From positions 682,001 to 746,000 of the forward strand of contig KV748237.1 of the NCBI GenBank assembly GCA_001692895.1: DNA of 64,000 bases. Direction: 5' to 3'. This document shows positions 33,784 through 46,380 of this stretch, piece by piece (within the stretch, counting starts at the first letter, position 1; each line of letters starts with the position of its first letter). The notes under the pieces were generated by a model, which was not told the DNA's origin, searched no databases, and worked only from the letters and a program-made list of their open reading frames with translations. Made by a program: the position numbers and the translations under genes. This DNA is from Cenococcum geophilum 1.58 (Eukaryota; Ascomycota; Dothideomycetes; Gloniales; Gloniaceae).

Positions 33784-36700
33784 ATGGATCGATAACGCAG
33801 CTTTAACTATTTTAAGAATCTTCCCTATTAAACCGAGGATAAAGTGGATGGAGTAAGGGCTCTAGAGAGTTGCGTAGGGAAACTCTATATCGCGGTGGCT
33901 ATAAAATAGTATTGTCGCGCAGACTCTTTACTAACGTGTATTTCAAACTTACTATACCTAAAATTTAAACTTCCTCGCGATACTTATTTAAAGCTTATAA
34001 GACTCTGTTTTAAGCTAGGGTTAGTATAAGGGTTAAATATAGAATATATAAGAAATTTTCAAAATATGTTTATAACTCTAGCAAAGTAATGGCTTTCTTA
34101 ATTGTTTCTCCTAGTTTAACATTTTATTCGCTAATATACTACTTATAGTTGGAAATACCGCCTTTAGTATAGGAAAGTCCTAATACTTAATTGGAGACGC
34201 GCTGTTAAAGAACTTAAGGCCGAGTTCCTGCCTAATAAATCTAGAACCGTTTATTTTAAAAACATAGACCGTCTTACCGGCTTATTGATCTAAGTTTATA
34301 AGTCCGCTTATCTTTACTTTAATCCGGAACAGATTCCCGCCATATTTAAGGAGTTTCTGCCTTACTTTAGCATTGTTAACCCAGAGCATATATATATAGT
34401 AATTGCGTTACTTAATCTGTTATTCCTAATAGTCCCTATAGAGTAGACTGCTAAAAAGCAATAATGCTACCTACTAACTCTCTTTAATGCTTAGTCCTAG
34501 GTTGCTTGCTTATAGTTTGCTAATAAGAATTTTATTAATCTATTTTCTAGGCTTACTAAAGACTCTTTACTCGCAAGATATATCCCGTTCTTAGAGTATA
34601 GTGTCTTTACCAATTAACAATCTGCGCTTATTTTCACTGCTATTTTACGGCTTCTTAATATACCTGATAAAAACTCAAACTCTACTTACCAATAAGTTAG
34701 AGAACATTCTTAGAGAGTAAGGGCGTAACTTAAATCTAATACCGAAAGCCCTCCTACTGCCTAGAATGTCGCTTAATTAATTATAATGTCCTTATCTCCC
34801 GCCTGTTTAGTCTATTTAGACTTAGTTTTATTAAAGCTAGAAAACCTCTTATAAGCCGTTAAGATATACTTCCATCTATTAAATTCTGGCGACTAGACTC
34901 TAACCTTATTATAACTAGTCTTCCATTTAGCTGATATATTTATCTTACGCTAGAATTAAGAGCGAAGTGGTAAAATGGAGGTATTAGATAAGAGGAGACT
35001 TAATAATGCTCTTAAGTGTTGATTCGTACTATGCTTACGGGAGGCCGTGTTTATAGGAATTTTCGCTAAGATACCTTCTACTATGGAACTTACTATATTA
35101 ACTCTTTGACTCCTGGCCTTTTTTAACTAGGACTTAATCCTGCCTAAAGCCCTTTAGTGGATATATCTAGCCATCTAGGGCCTAGTTAAAGTCTATAGAA
35201 CAATACCCTTAATCCAAGCGTTAAGCGTACTGTTTAACATTATAGCAAAGGCGAAAGGCTATAGGTGTTACATTATAACACTCCTTAGGCTTATTCTTCT
35301 GGGTATTAACGCCAATGATCTGGAGAAGACATTATACATATTGTCCTGTATAGAAGTTATATCCTATATAGTACCGTTCCACAACCTAATAAAGGAGAAG
35401 ATAGCGGGTTATAATAAGCTAGTATAGGAAGATGATATAAATACCCTAGTGGAACACGACTTATACCTAGCTGAGCGGTAGATAACTAATTAGATCGTCT
35501 AGTTAGAAAGCGGCGACATTAATATTAACTATAAGAAAGAGTTAGACGACTATTAGGAAAAAGTAATTCTAAAGTTATCTACCGCAAAAGTTTTAGGATT
35601 TGTCGCATTACTATTTAACTAGGTCTTCGCCCTTTTGGAGAAGTTAGAGAGGCCTAACAGTTTCCATTTATATAGCGATTACTTGGAAAATAAGGTGCTA
35701 TATATGCTTAGAAGAGCATCTACTGTGTTTCTTACAGCATTATCGCTGGATTTATTTAATATGGCGCTAGATAGAATTGCCGGATTTATAGCGAGTACTA
35801 GCTTTTAGCAAATAAGATCCGCAGTGGGTTTTTTATGTAATATATTTGTAAAGGTTAACCCCGGAAAGTCTCTAAAGCGATTGCTCCCCCTTCTTATTAC
35901 TAGTATTTGCAGAGAAATCGACATTTACGGAGCTGGTATAACGGTAGATATAGAGATACTACTAGGGGATTGCACATTAGTGTGGACTATGCATCTGCTT
36001 AGTTATTCCTTAACCGAAGTTAGAGACTCTGTCCTTGCTTGGAAAAAAGAGCTGTTCGCTATTATTAAGTACGTGCAGCTAGAATGTAAAGGGAGGCCTA
36101 AGATAATTGCCTTTAATATCACCAGCCGTCTTTTATATAATTTAACAGCTATATATATTATCAATCACTTAATCTATAAGAAGGACGAACTTAAGAATAA
36201 ACTTATAATGTAAGCATAGGGTAAAACTGCCGACTTAAAGCATATTATATGGCATAAGCTAAGTGATAAGGAAATCAACTTTGCGGCCAAACTGTTTAGC
36301 TCGCAGTGTAATATAGTAATTAATTCTTTGGCTAATTTAACTAGACCTACGCTATTAATTAAACGAGACGGTACTAGGAAAGAGTGGTCCGACAAAGTAT
36401 CTTAATGCCTTTACCTTCTTTAATTAGTAATGTTAGGGATTTCAACCCTTTTTAATCCTAGGGCTAACCATAGCAATCCTACTATGGGCTGTGACGCCTT
36501 ATACTAGAGGGGCGGAATTAATATAGATAGTGATGAAGACGGTACCAATTTAGCTAAAACGGAGGATAAGGAGCTAACCTTCCAGTATATGTCGGGTTAC
36601 CCCTTAGATTAAGGAGGAGAGAATTACTAGTTAGTTTATAAGCTGCGCTATAAGATAGGTAGAATTATTTACAAGACCCACTAGTTCCTATTTATAGAGT

Positions 36701-39449
36701 AGTAGGATAAACCGCAATGCTTTAAGGCGTTGTATAATGCATCTAAGTTATGGTTTACCTAAATGGGTTCCTATAATGACGAAATGTCTAAAAGGTTAAA
36801 GATTTTCGAAGCTTGGCTTACTCTATTTAAGTTTAAAGGGCTCTAAAAGGAATATCTAAGGCCGCTACTTATTGAGCGGGCACAGTTGTATTATTTTTAG
36901 AGGTTGGACTATAATATATACTCTAGGCCCTTAAAGGAACTAAAGCTGACTAAGCTACTGCTTTTTAACCTTATTAATTTAAGCTTGTCTGCTTATAAGG
37001 AAGTTCGCCAAAGCATAGGGAATGTACTTAATTAGGTAGTGGGCCAATTTCCAAGGACCGTATTACTTGTTATTCCACTACTTCTAGACGCATTTACACG
37101 AGTAGTAGAGGGGGAAAATCCTATAAGTATTGAAGGCGTAATAACCTATTTATTATCTAGCTGTATACGGTCCAAAATTTCCTAGCATTGGGGATATATT
37201 CCACGTGCCATAAAAGCCTACGTCGAGGCTACTCAAATTAAGAACGATTCTATGCAGAATTTTTTAAGAGATAAGGAATGGTAAATTATAGATATTGTTA
37301 GACCTTGGGAATGCGTGGTTATTCACTAGTATAACTTCGGAGAGGCCATTATCCCAGAGAAAGTCAAGGCCCAAATTTAGGCAAGAAGTGACTTTATAGC
37401 GAGCGAGAAAGTGAAGTTATTAAGGGATCTTATCTAATTAACTAAGGAATCTCACTAGAAGATAAAACAGTGTCTAATTATAAAGATTATAGAAAACCTC
37501 AAAGTTGCCTACGGTTTAATTGCTTTTAAAGCGTTTATTAATATAATTATAGAAGCCTTTATAGATTCTTATTTGGACCTTCGTCGCATTTCTCGACAGG
37601 TTATATATAAGATCTTTAAGTTGGTGGATATACGAATCTTTACCGAATGTAAATACGATAATTATCTTTAAGACGTTGTCTTAGACCCTAATAAAAACCC
37701 TTAGACTAACTCCGGTTATAAGTCGGATTTAGGGTCTAAGACTTCTATTGAAAAATACTATACGGATAAAGACCCTCGAACGATAGTACGGAGTAAATCT
37801 CCGTAGGTAGCACGGCTTATTACTATAGAAGTCACATATAACGACCTTGAGGAGAAGGTACTCTCCCGCATTGCGCAGCGATTGGATTAAGAATGGCTAT
37901 TAAAGCAATTAGAGTTTATAAAGATAGAACTAGATTATGAATTCCAAGAGTCGCATTATATGTTAATTTATTATATGTGTCGGCTTTTCTTGACTAGGTC
38001 TAACTTTGCAAATATTTAAAAATTCGTAGAGAGTATTTTTAAAGCGTATAGTGATAAAAACTACTACGGGGTCGCTGTAGAAGCTATAACTGCGTTGTTC
38101 CTTCTTTCTATGGTTTTAGCCCTATATATACTAAAGACGTTTTGGAAATCCATCTTACCTAAGGCTAGAACGGTTTTATAAGAGCGGTTAGCCAATAAGA
38201 ATTAGGAGAAGTTTTTAAGGCATATAATAAAAGATAACGACCTAAGATAATTCTGGCCACTTATTGAACCTACGTTTCATATTAGTATGGAATCTAATAC
38301 AGCATCTTGAGATTCCCTTTAGATCAGTCTGCTAGGCTTAATTATTTACTATACTAGTCCACGATATCTAGAAAAGCAGGAGATTTTATAAGGCTTTATA
38401 GAGCATTTTAATTATCCGTATAATGCTGTCCGTTTAGCAACAGGTATAGCGCTAGCCCGTATAATAACAATTAGCAAGTTATATAAGGATGTTGACCATC
38501 TTATTAACGCATAGATGAAATATTCTTTAGTTAGTATCCGACCATATTAGTTAACGGATAAGGAATCTATAATAAACGCTGAGGTCCTTCGCCGACTTAA
38601 TATATGGTAGAAGCACGACCAAGATTCTTACGTCTGGGCTATGCGTACCCTTTTAATATAGTGGGATACCTGTCTGTTATCTTACAGTTATACTTAGCTG
38701 CTTAATTTCCCGTACGAGAGGCTTATTAAGCTTATCCTCTTTATAGTCGCTATTAACAAAGAGACTAAACTCCTAGTAGAAGAAATCCTTAACAAGCTTT
38801 CCAATGTCCCTTTCCGCATAGATAAAGTTAGACCATTTGTCTCTATTTTAATCTGCGTGGGAGCTAAGGTAGAATCTTAGCGTTACCGGTCTCTCATTCT
38901 ACAGTTTATAGATATTTTTAACTACTACAACCTGTTCCTTATGTTGGACAATCAGCGGTGGGACCTTATTAAATATGTCGACAATATGATTTTTAATAAG
39001 CAGCCGGAAGTCCGAGCTAAGGCCGCCAATACGCTCACTAGTATGATTAGGGCCTTACCTATAGTGTTTGGTATTGACTATCGGCGGCAATTATATATAG
39101 TAATGTTGAAAAAGAACTATTAACAACAATGGCAAATTTATGGCGCAGTACTCGGCCTTAGTGCTTTACTACTAGCATTCCCGTACTAGACAGCCCTAGC
39201 ATTATAGCAATGGGAAGTATTAGTTACACTTATAGAGACCTCGCGCTCAGGTTTAGGGCTAGTGGACAATAGCGTAAAGGAAATTTTAGCGGTCTTTAAG
39301 GAGAAGAGATAAGATACATGGCTTAAGGACAGAGAAGTAATTATCCCCTATTAGATGATTCCAAATAATGCTAAATCGCCTATTAGGGATTCTCTTTAGA
39401 TCGGCTAGAGGTCTTAGAAGATATACAACTGATAAGCTACTTTACCTAG
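33784..39449 (+). pseudogene. blm10: BLM10/PA200 proteasome activator, full length, RIP-inactivated
   Basis: Blm10/PA200 caps the 20S proteasome and opens its gate; fungal proteins are about 1,850-2,000 residues of HEAT-like repeats, matching this 5.67 kb span. From ATG 33784 the frame reads RSFNYFKNLPY, then SCVGKLYIAVAIKQ, RRAVKELKAEFLP and MSLSPACL. The middle carries the family block DALY-stop-RGGINIDSDEDGT near 36500, followed by PLLIERAQLYYF. Near 37195 it has GYIPRAIKAYVEATQ. The C-terminal domain is clear: RAKAANTLTSMIRALP, AVLGLSALLLAFP and VKEILAVFKEKR-stop-DTWLKD. The last residues, after a frameshift near 39340-39390, are RLEVLEDIQLISYFT, matching the family end that inserts into the proteasome. 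About one codon in 15-20 is TAG/TAA where the family has Gln or Trp. It is clearly dead; a functional copy must exist elsewhere. Confidence 0.93.
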
Positions 39450-41050
39450 AACTATTATCCCCCTAACTAGCGAACAAAGAATAAAAGGTAAGTAAGAAAA
39501 GTAAGGGAAATATAATAGAAGTACTTAATAAGAAGGCAAGTAGAGAAACTAGCAGGTAGTATAGTCGTTATAAATTAATTTAATAAAATTTTTCTTTATT
39601 TCTGTTAGGTGCTAGTATAGTATATAGCTGCGAGGCGTATATTATTTGCATACGAGCTACGTGCTGCGTACATGACCTAGGAGATCTCTTCCACGCCCTC
39701 GCACCGAGACGCCCCCTTTCCTTAAGGATTCGTCTCTTGGTTTCTTGCAACCTACTAATATATCCTATTATTCTGTTAATTAGACTCCCTGTCTACCTCG
39801 TGCCTTATATTAATAAATATTATTTAAAATAATATTATACTATATACTATATATTGACCAGACAATTTAAAATAAGAGCTCTGTCTTTTAAAATAAGACT
39901 TTGGAGCCTCTAATAGAACCCTAGAACGCGTTGCCCTTTTATATACGCCTACTACTATCTAATATCGGCTTGCTGAATCTAAACAGACGGAGTTTTAACT
40001 CTAATAAATGTAGTAGGGATGAATGCAGACGTAAGACGTAGCGGTTGGATTAAGATATAAAGGAAGGAAGTAGTGAACGGGTATAGTACAGAGTGAAATA
40101 GGGCGAATACTTATGGCAACCTAGTAGTCTGTGGGCGATATACTATTCTAAAATCTCACTGGGCACTTTAACGCCACCTGTGACCTATTATTTATCCCTT
40201 CCCCTTTAAAACTGGCATTGCTAGATCTATTAGATAGACTGCAAATATTATATTTATTTTCTTAACTAAATTCTCTTAGGTGCCTTATAATGGATAAAGC
40301 CCTATCTTTATAACTAGGTTACGCGGTTAACTCCGCTTAATGTTAAGGGATTAGCTAAGACGTTACCTAGATACCCTCTTGCATTAGGGCGCTATATTTC
40401 AATTTATACTTACTAGGCTGCAAGCTGAGCCTTACTTTAGGTATTGTCGGTAAACGTCTCCGTCGGTAATGTAATGCCTGTTAACTAGCTTCAGTGAAAG
40501 AGTATATAAGACCCCCTTATACGATTATAGCGCGTTAGTAGACTTAATTTAAATAAAGAGTAAATTGGGTGGCGATGCAGGACTATATTAACTATATTGG
40601 TGGGGTATAGCACGCGGGCTGCAATAGAGAAGTAAGGATTAGATGGCTTAGCACTAAACTTATAAAACAAAAGGGCTGCTGTGGATGGGTGCGTTATTAG
40701 TAAGGGAATTTCCGGTCAACCCGCTTGGTTAACTGATTTGCTAAAGCTAAAAGCGTATATATTGTATGGCCAGACACCAAATAGGACGTGCTAATGCTTT
40801 AGCATTGTATACGCCCAAAAACCTATAGCTGTATAATTAACACGCGCGTTTAATAACAAGGCCCGATTAGTTATTTTCAGAGCCCCTTAAAATCCCCAAT
40901 CTTGCGTCGCGACTATTCTATATACGGCCACTGCTAGTGCATAGAATTTGTTAATAAAGGCCCTCGGTTACCGTTAGGGCTGCATATATATATTGTATAC
41001 TTCTCTATTAACTAATTACTTAAAGTGATTTAAGGATTGTGAATGTTAAG
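39450..41050. other. RIP-mutated stretch between fossils
   Basis: No frame with family resemblance. Some parts (39960-40190, 40590-40760) keep more TpG/CpA than their surroundings, so they may be less repetitive. Confidence 0.3.
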
Positions 41051-41760
41051 ATAATGTTTGTTAAATTTGACGACACTATTCCGATTATAAATATTAACCC
41101 TAAACCTAGGCCATTACTTCTTAAACGCATTTTTTTTTATCTACTCTCTTATCTATATAACAACGGGGATAGCCGCTATTAAAAGATGCGGTTTAATAGA
41201 AGTGGGTAGTTTTAGGCTAAGCCATCTATACCTACTATTGATTAACGTTTAGTTAATAACCACGTTAATGGCATTCTAAAGGTAGCAGCAACTATATCTT
41301 TAGAGCCGCAGTTTATAATCTTTTGGCAGTTCGCACCAGAATTAATACAAGTCCTTTTGTGTTACTAGTGCAAGGTTAGCGAGGCAAAAAAAGCACTAAA
41401 TGATTATAATAGGGAGCGCATAGGCGATGTTATATCCTTTTATAATAAGGAACGAAATAAACTCTTAATTACCTTGGACAGTGCGCTTCAGGACTATAGT
41501 AAATTAACCTAAATATAAACTTATGGCTATAAACGGTAGCTAATATATCTAGGTATAAGGGTGGCTCTTACCTAATAAATACTTAGCATCCCTAGGCCCA
41601 ATGGTCGAGATATATACAGCTTTTTTAATCTCTTTTATAACGACAAAGAGGTTACGGAAGCGTTTTTTGAATGTTATACGGCTCCTATGTTTAACCTGTT
41701 TATACTTAGTACTTGGCGGGATTTATAGCTTTACGCGCTGTTAGGTTATTCGGCCTGCCG
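41051..41760 (+). pseudogene. Decayed gene fragment, unrecognised
   Basis: The plus frame, with TAG/TAA stops, reads VKFDDTIPIININPKPRPLL, then ISLEPQFIIFWQFAPELIQV, then SEAKKALNDYNRERIGDV and FFECYTAPMFNLFILSTWRD. Hydrophobic and charged segments alternate as in a globular protein. No family recognised; limits are approximate. Confidence 0.38.
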
Positions 41761-42539
41761 ATCTCCGTTTCTAAAGGTATTCTTACTATATCCTTAAGCC
41801 TAAATGTACTGATTAAAGTAGCGTATCTTATTAACGGCGGAATAGACAGCAAGGTTTAATAATACAATTATTAATCTAATAGACAATACTAGAATTGTTT
41901 ATTTAATCCGAATTATGCGCTATCTATTCTTGGTTATCTTTCTATAATTACTATATTTTACTACACTTTCTAGTGCCATTGTTCCTTTTGCCACTATATT
42001 ACTTATTATTAGAGATATGTCGTTCTACTAAGCATTTGTTCCTATTGCAGCGTATATCTTAGGCCCTATTTTTCTCCTTTATAAACACTAAGGTAGCATA
42101 CTAACCGGAAATCTTATATAGGTTTTGCATTATATATAAGGTTATAGCTAAAAGCGGCGGTAGCCCGGTTATAATAGTTTAGACCTACCCCTATAACTAG
42201 AGCGACAAAGTACTATTAGGATAGATGGAAACAGTAACCAGGGAAAGTTTTCTATAAGGGCCTTAGAGCCTAGATCTAATTTGAATTTGTTATTCTTAAT
42301 TTAATACGGTCCCTTTATTTTTTTCTTTATAGAAAAGGAATGTACTGCTATTTGTTTCGCTATAAGCTGCCCTTAGGCCATCCGCATCTTTCTTATAAAA
42401 ATTTTATCCTATTGAAAATAAATAAATCGGGTTGAAAACTTTCCTGCTAGAATTACATCTATTTAACCCCAAAAACCCTTATCGCCTTGTTTGCAGTAGG
42501 CTTTAAAGCTTGGCCGGTTAGGCTATAATAAAGGTATAC

Positions 42540-43340
42540 GCCTATTGATCTAGTAGCGGGCCTTGTAGTTATTATAGAGGATGTTTATCACTCTAAAGCT
42601 AAGGGGCTTTACAGCGCAAGATATAGCAAGGCATCCGGTGAGGCCCTGTGGCGTTAGCGTCGGGTTTATAGCGTCCGCAATAGGCCGTAAGGACTGGCCG
42701 GTAGCTGCGGGTTGGCCGTTACCAACTATAGTGTTAGCGGGCATGGGACGGTAGCGGGCGAGGCGTGAGGGCTGGGTAGGTAGTAGGGGTAGTAGTAAGA
42801 CGTTGTCTTTCCCTCCCTTTATAGATAAGAGCTAAGGGGACATTAGGAAGTAAGAAATAGTTATATTAATGGATTACTTATTTAACATCCACTCGCTAAA
42901 GCAAATTAAAGCCTAAGTTCTACGATTCCATAAGATAATAGCTGCTTTAATTGCTACTATTCGCTAGGGTTTACTATTTCTCCACCTAGCAACCTCTGAT
43001 AATGTCTAGCGAGACTTATAGCAACCTATTATTTTATGTTAGGCTGTTTATATCGCTAGAGGAATATTTTATACCTAATCCTCTTTAATATGTTTCTTAA
43101 ACACCAACTTAATTACATTTTTAAAGACAGACTCTATTGTATTAACTCTTAGCCATAAAACTCTATTCCGTTTCTATAGGTGTACTTTATTAGCCAAATT
43201 TAAAATGGCCTATAGGGATATGCGTACTTCTAATTCTATAAGCTTCTCCTACTTACCCTCTAGTACCTTTACCCTTTGCTCTAAGGCTACCCTTTCCTCC
43301 TATAGTTACCATTCTGTTAAATAAGTAGAATACTTCTAAG
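42540..43340 (-). pseudogene. Decayed coiled-coil gene, copy A of a two-copy family
   Basis: One minus frame runs about 264 codons with about 17 TAG/TAA stops. It starts with a coiled-coil-like ERVALEQRVKVLEG, continues EKLIELEVRISL and KHIKED, then IIGCYKSR and VAIKAAIILWNRRT, and ends with a clean 64-codon stretch (42744-42550: NGQPAATGQSLRPIADAINP). A related copy in the opposite orientation lies at 58840-59400. Function unknown. Confidence 0.45.
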
Positions 43341-44940
43341 AGGCATATATACCTTTTTAAGCGCTAATATATCCTCTAGGCCCTCTATAAATAGAGTGGA
43401 GGTATATAAATCTGGATATTAAGTGTTAGAGGTTTGGCTAGATGCTATACCATTTCCACTAATAAAGCAGTATAAGAAGCTGTATGTATTGACTTCTCTA
43501 GCATCGGCGGTATGCGTAGGCATATTACCCTCCGTAGGCGATTTTTGGAAAGCCATTCCGTAAATTAAAACGTTGGTAGAACTGACGATAGCTGGTTAAG
43601 TGTGGAGCGTGCCTTATATATTCGGTAGCTACTCCTTAAGTGATTAATAGTTTAACAAGAGCTTAGGAATAGATTACCAGAGGACGGCGGTTTGGAGTTT
43701 TTGGCGTGTTTAATAAAGAATTTTTTTTTTAAAGAATAAACGTCATTTAATAGAGAATTTATGCAGCTCACCCGCAAAAATCGTAAAAGTGGTCTAGAAA
43801 TTCTAAGAGAAAAGTCAAGTTCCTGGGCCCCCTGCTCTATAAAGCTGTGCCGTAGTTAACGCTCGCGCTCGGTTGCGGGTTGGTAGAGGTAAGATTGTGC
43901 TTTAGATTTCTTATCATTATGGGCTCTTCGGCTTTCTGCTCTATAAAAGCTGTGCCGTAATATACGCGTTGCATTTGTTATGCGCTGGGCTTTTTACTAA
44001 ACAAGTTACGAATAAGGGATCAGCAGGGATAAAGCAGGGGACGTACATTTTATCCGTGCTTACTTACATAAAAGTGGGGTTATATAATAGTCACAATCTA
44101 TACAGGTAATGGTTTATACGAGTCAATGCGATTATTACTCTCGTTCCCCTTAGTAAACTAGATAAATAAAGAAATTAAATGCGCTTCGTTTATCTAATTT
44201 CTTTAGGGAATTCAATAAGAAGCGAGACGCGGCGAAAACAGGACTAGGTAATAGTGGTGCTATCCTATACGCCGTTAAAAAAGGCGTACGCACAAGCAAA
44301 CCAACTAGAGTCACTAGATTGAATTAAGTCTTGGCGAAATAAAGTCGTAAATTTAATCAGCGAATTAAGGCTCTAAATCGTTATAATAAAGCTTAAAATT
44401 TATATATAATTGATTCTATTGTATGCTAATTAGGCTAGCAAGGTCCTTCTTTATAAAGGGGTATATTGTATAAAGCACAGCCGAATTAAGTCCTCGGAGG
44501 AGCGTGTTAATATTTTAGTGTTCGCGCATAGGCCTCTTTTGGCGTACGCCTTAACGGCGCATGGGATACTCTTTAAAGAGTTTACCCGAAGATAGTTTAA
44601 TACTGCTTTGTAATACTTGGATGGCTTTACTAGCCTATCTATGACAGGTTATCACCTTATTCCTTAACTATGCCGCAGCATTAATCTACGTCCGTCTAAG
44701 CTTTAAAGCCATGTTTCTAGGTTATCCTCTTCCTACTGCATATTCGCGATATATGCAGGTGAATTGGCATATAGCCTTAGTTTGGCATTTTACGTTGTTC
44801 TAGTTTTTAGGATCTCTTAAATACGTATAATACCTATAACTAACGTCTTTCTTAGTTCACCGTATGCGTAATTTCCTCCGTCCTAAATAAAAATATATCA
44901 CCCCCTATAAGCAGAATACTAAATAAGAATGCTAGGCAGA
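43341..44940. other. RIP-mutated stretch with one open frame
   Basis: A plus frame at about 44205-44480 is open or nearly so and basic (KKRDAAKTGLGNSGAILYAV). Two copies of TGCTCTATAAA(A)GCTGTGCCGTA, at about 43831 and 43939, form a short direct repeat. Nothing else is assignable. Confidence 0.35.
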
Positions 44941-45139
44941 TGGACGTGCTAAATAAATAAAGGCTCGTAGGTGGATTAGGTGTGTAATGGGTGGATTAGG
45001 TGCGTAATAGGCGGATAAAGCTATATAGTAGATAGATAAAGGTTTATAACGGTAGCAAGTGACGTAATTAGACAATTATAGCTTTTCGCCTTTTTTCGCA
45101 TTGTCTACTCCTCCAGCAAACCAAGTAGGTTAGTCGTCG

Positions 45140-45660
45140 CCAGCTTTAGTAGAGACGATTAAACCAGCTAATATGTCTTTTAACAGTATTCTTATTACTG
45201 CTTCCCTTATAGCACTTTATTCTATCCTTTACCTCCTTAACCAGTTTATCTAACGTCTCTACTAGCTTTCCGCTATATTCACCGCACATAACCTACACAT
45301 TGCCTCTCCTATAAAAACCATCCGGGTAGCAAATTACCATTTTCCTAGTTTTTATAAACAATCCTAGCTCTATCAAACTTATTGAGGAATTGGTTCCCGG
45401 ATAAAGATATATAGCGATTACTATGGCCTTCTCCTAGCATTTAAGCCCCTATTAAACTTGCCTACAGAATTCCGGGTTACTAATATCTTACTTAAGATTG
45501 GCATTGCAGTAATCCTAGCGTGGATTTAGAACCGTAATCGGGAGCAAGCTAAGGCGCTTCGTTACATCATTTTGCCATTTAGGCGCTTTCCCCATTTCTA
45601 TACTACTAGTAAGAAAGACAGATCCGCTAGTAAGAGGAGCTATATTTGGTGGTTGGCAGA
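45140..45660 (-). pseudogene. Nucleoside 2-deoxyribosyltransferase-like gene, RIP-inactivated
   Basis: The family transfers or hydrolyses deoxyribose/ribose on nucleosides; fungal members are short proteins. The minus strand reads GSVFLTSSIEMGKAPKWQ (Met-Gly at 45595), then LPITVLNPR, DISNPEFCRQV, AIVIAIYLYPGTNSSISLIE and LGLF, then KMVICYPDGFYRRGNVQVM and ETLDKLVKEVKDR. The NPR-x-D region, and the Glu of S(L/I)xELGLF that serves as the nucleophile position in this fold, are visible. Where the family has Asp after NPR the site is partly lost. Stops are TAG and TAA. Upstream (45660-46000) the minus frame is Thr/Ser/Pro-rich and duplicated. Confidence 0.8.
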
Positions 45661-45689
45661 TAGAAAAGCCTAGGTGTATATCCTACGTA

Positions 45690-46004
45690 GTAGGCTTTAT
45701 AGTGGTCGGGGTTGTGGCCGGAGACTTAATAGTAATCTTAGTAGGACTTATAATGGTTGGGATAGTAGGCGTAGAGTCGGCGGAAAGTTTGGTAGGAGTT
45801 AAGATAACTAGAGCTATAGCTATAGATTTAGCTAAGATGTTGGTTGGGGTTATAGCCGAAGACTTAGTAATAATCCTAGTAGGACTTATAATGGTTAGGA
45901 TGGTAGGCGTACAGTTGGTAAAAAGTTTAGTAGGAGTTGAGACAACTGGGGCTGTAGCTGTAGATTTAGCCGAGATGTTAGTTGGATTTATAGCGATAAA
46001 CTAG
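45690..46004. repeat. Tandem duplication of about 132 bp
   Basis: Two copies share TAGTAGGACTTATAATGGTT and neighbouring sequence with period 132 bp. On the minus strand they read as Thr/Ser/Pro-rich peptide (TPTKL, ISPTRI, ITPTNI); on the plus strand they happen to be open for 100 codons (45702-46004), which I take as a shadow. Confidence 0.65.
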
Positions 46005-46380
46005 AAGCGTAGGGATAGATTGACTTAGATACAGAATAAAAGCCTTACCTATTAGTCCTGCATAAAGAAGACAGTAGGTAATTTTATATTTTTTAGGTAG
46101 GTGCTGTTGTCGTTTTATAGTCTTCTCCTTTATAAGAACATATACTCCTACCTTGTAATAGAGGGCTTAGAGTCCTAAATCTGCCTTAAAAGAGTAAGCC
46201 TTAGAATGAGGGGCCTATAAGCCCTATAGATCTCTTTTATATATTTAAAAGAGCTATACGGATTTAAATGCTGCTATAGCCCTATATACGTGGACCTAGT
46301 ATTGACCTATTTAATTTATTATTTATCTAATCCACCTAATCCACCTAACCTACCTAATCCACGTTAACTGCCTTATCTGT

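Larger units (their letters stand above)
44950..46380. mobile_element. Inverted-repeat-bounded unit carrying a gene fossil
   Basis: The left end (about 44970-45015) holds GTAGGTGGATTAGGTG and GGTGGATTAGGTGCG. The right end (about 46325-46372) holds the reverse complement, CTAATCCACCTAATCCACCTA. Between them lies the deoxyribosyltransferase-like fossil and its low-complexity upstream repeat. No transposase is seen, so 'mobile element' is a structural inference. Confidence 0.45.

Noticed and set aside
35824..36213. A stand-alone 129-codon gene
   Set aside because: It is a stop-free stretch of the BLM10 fossil in the same phase, as is 38941-39123.
45702..46004. A 100-residue hydrophobic Val/Ile-rich membrane protein
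   Set aside because: The frame is the reverse of a Thr/Ser/Pro-rich repeat upstream of the deoxyribosyltransferase fossil; hydrophobicity is a by-product of the antisense codons.
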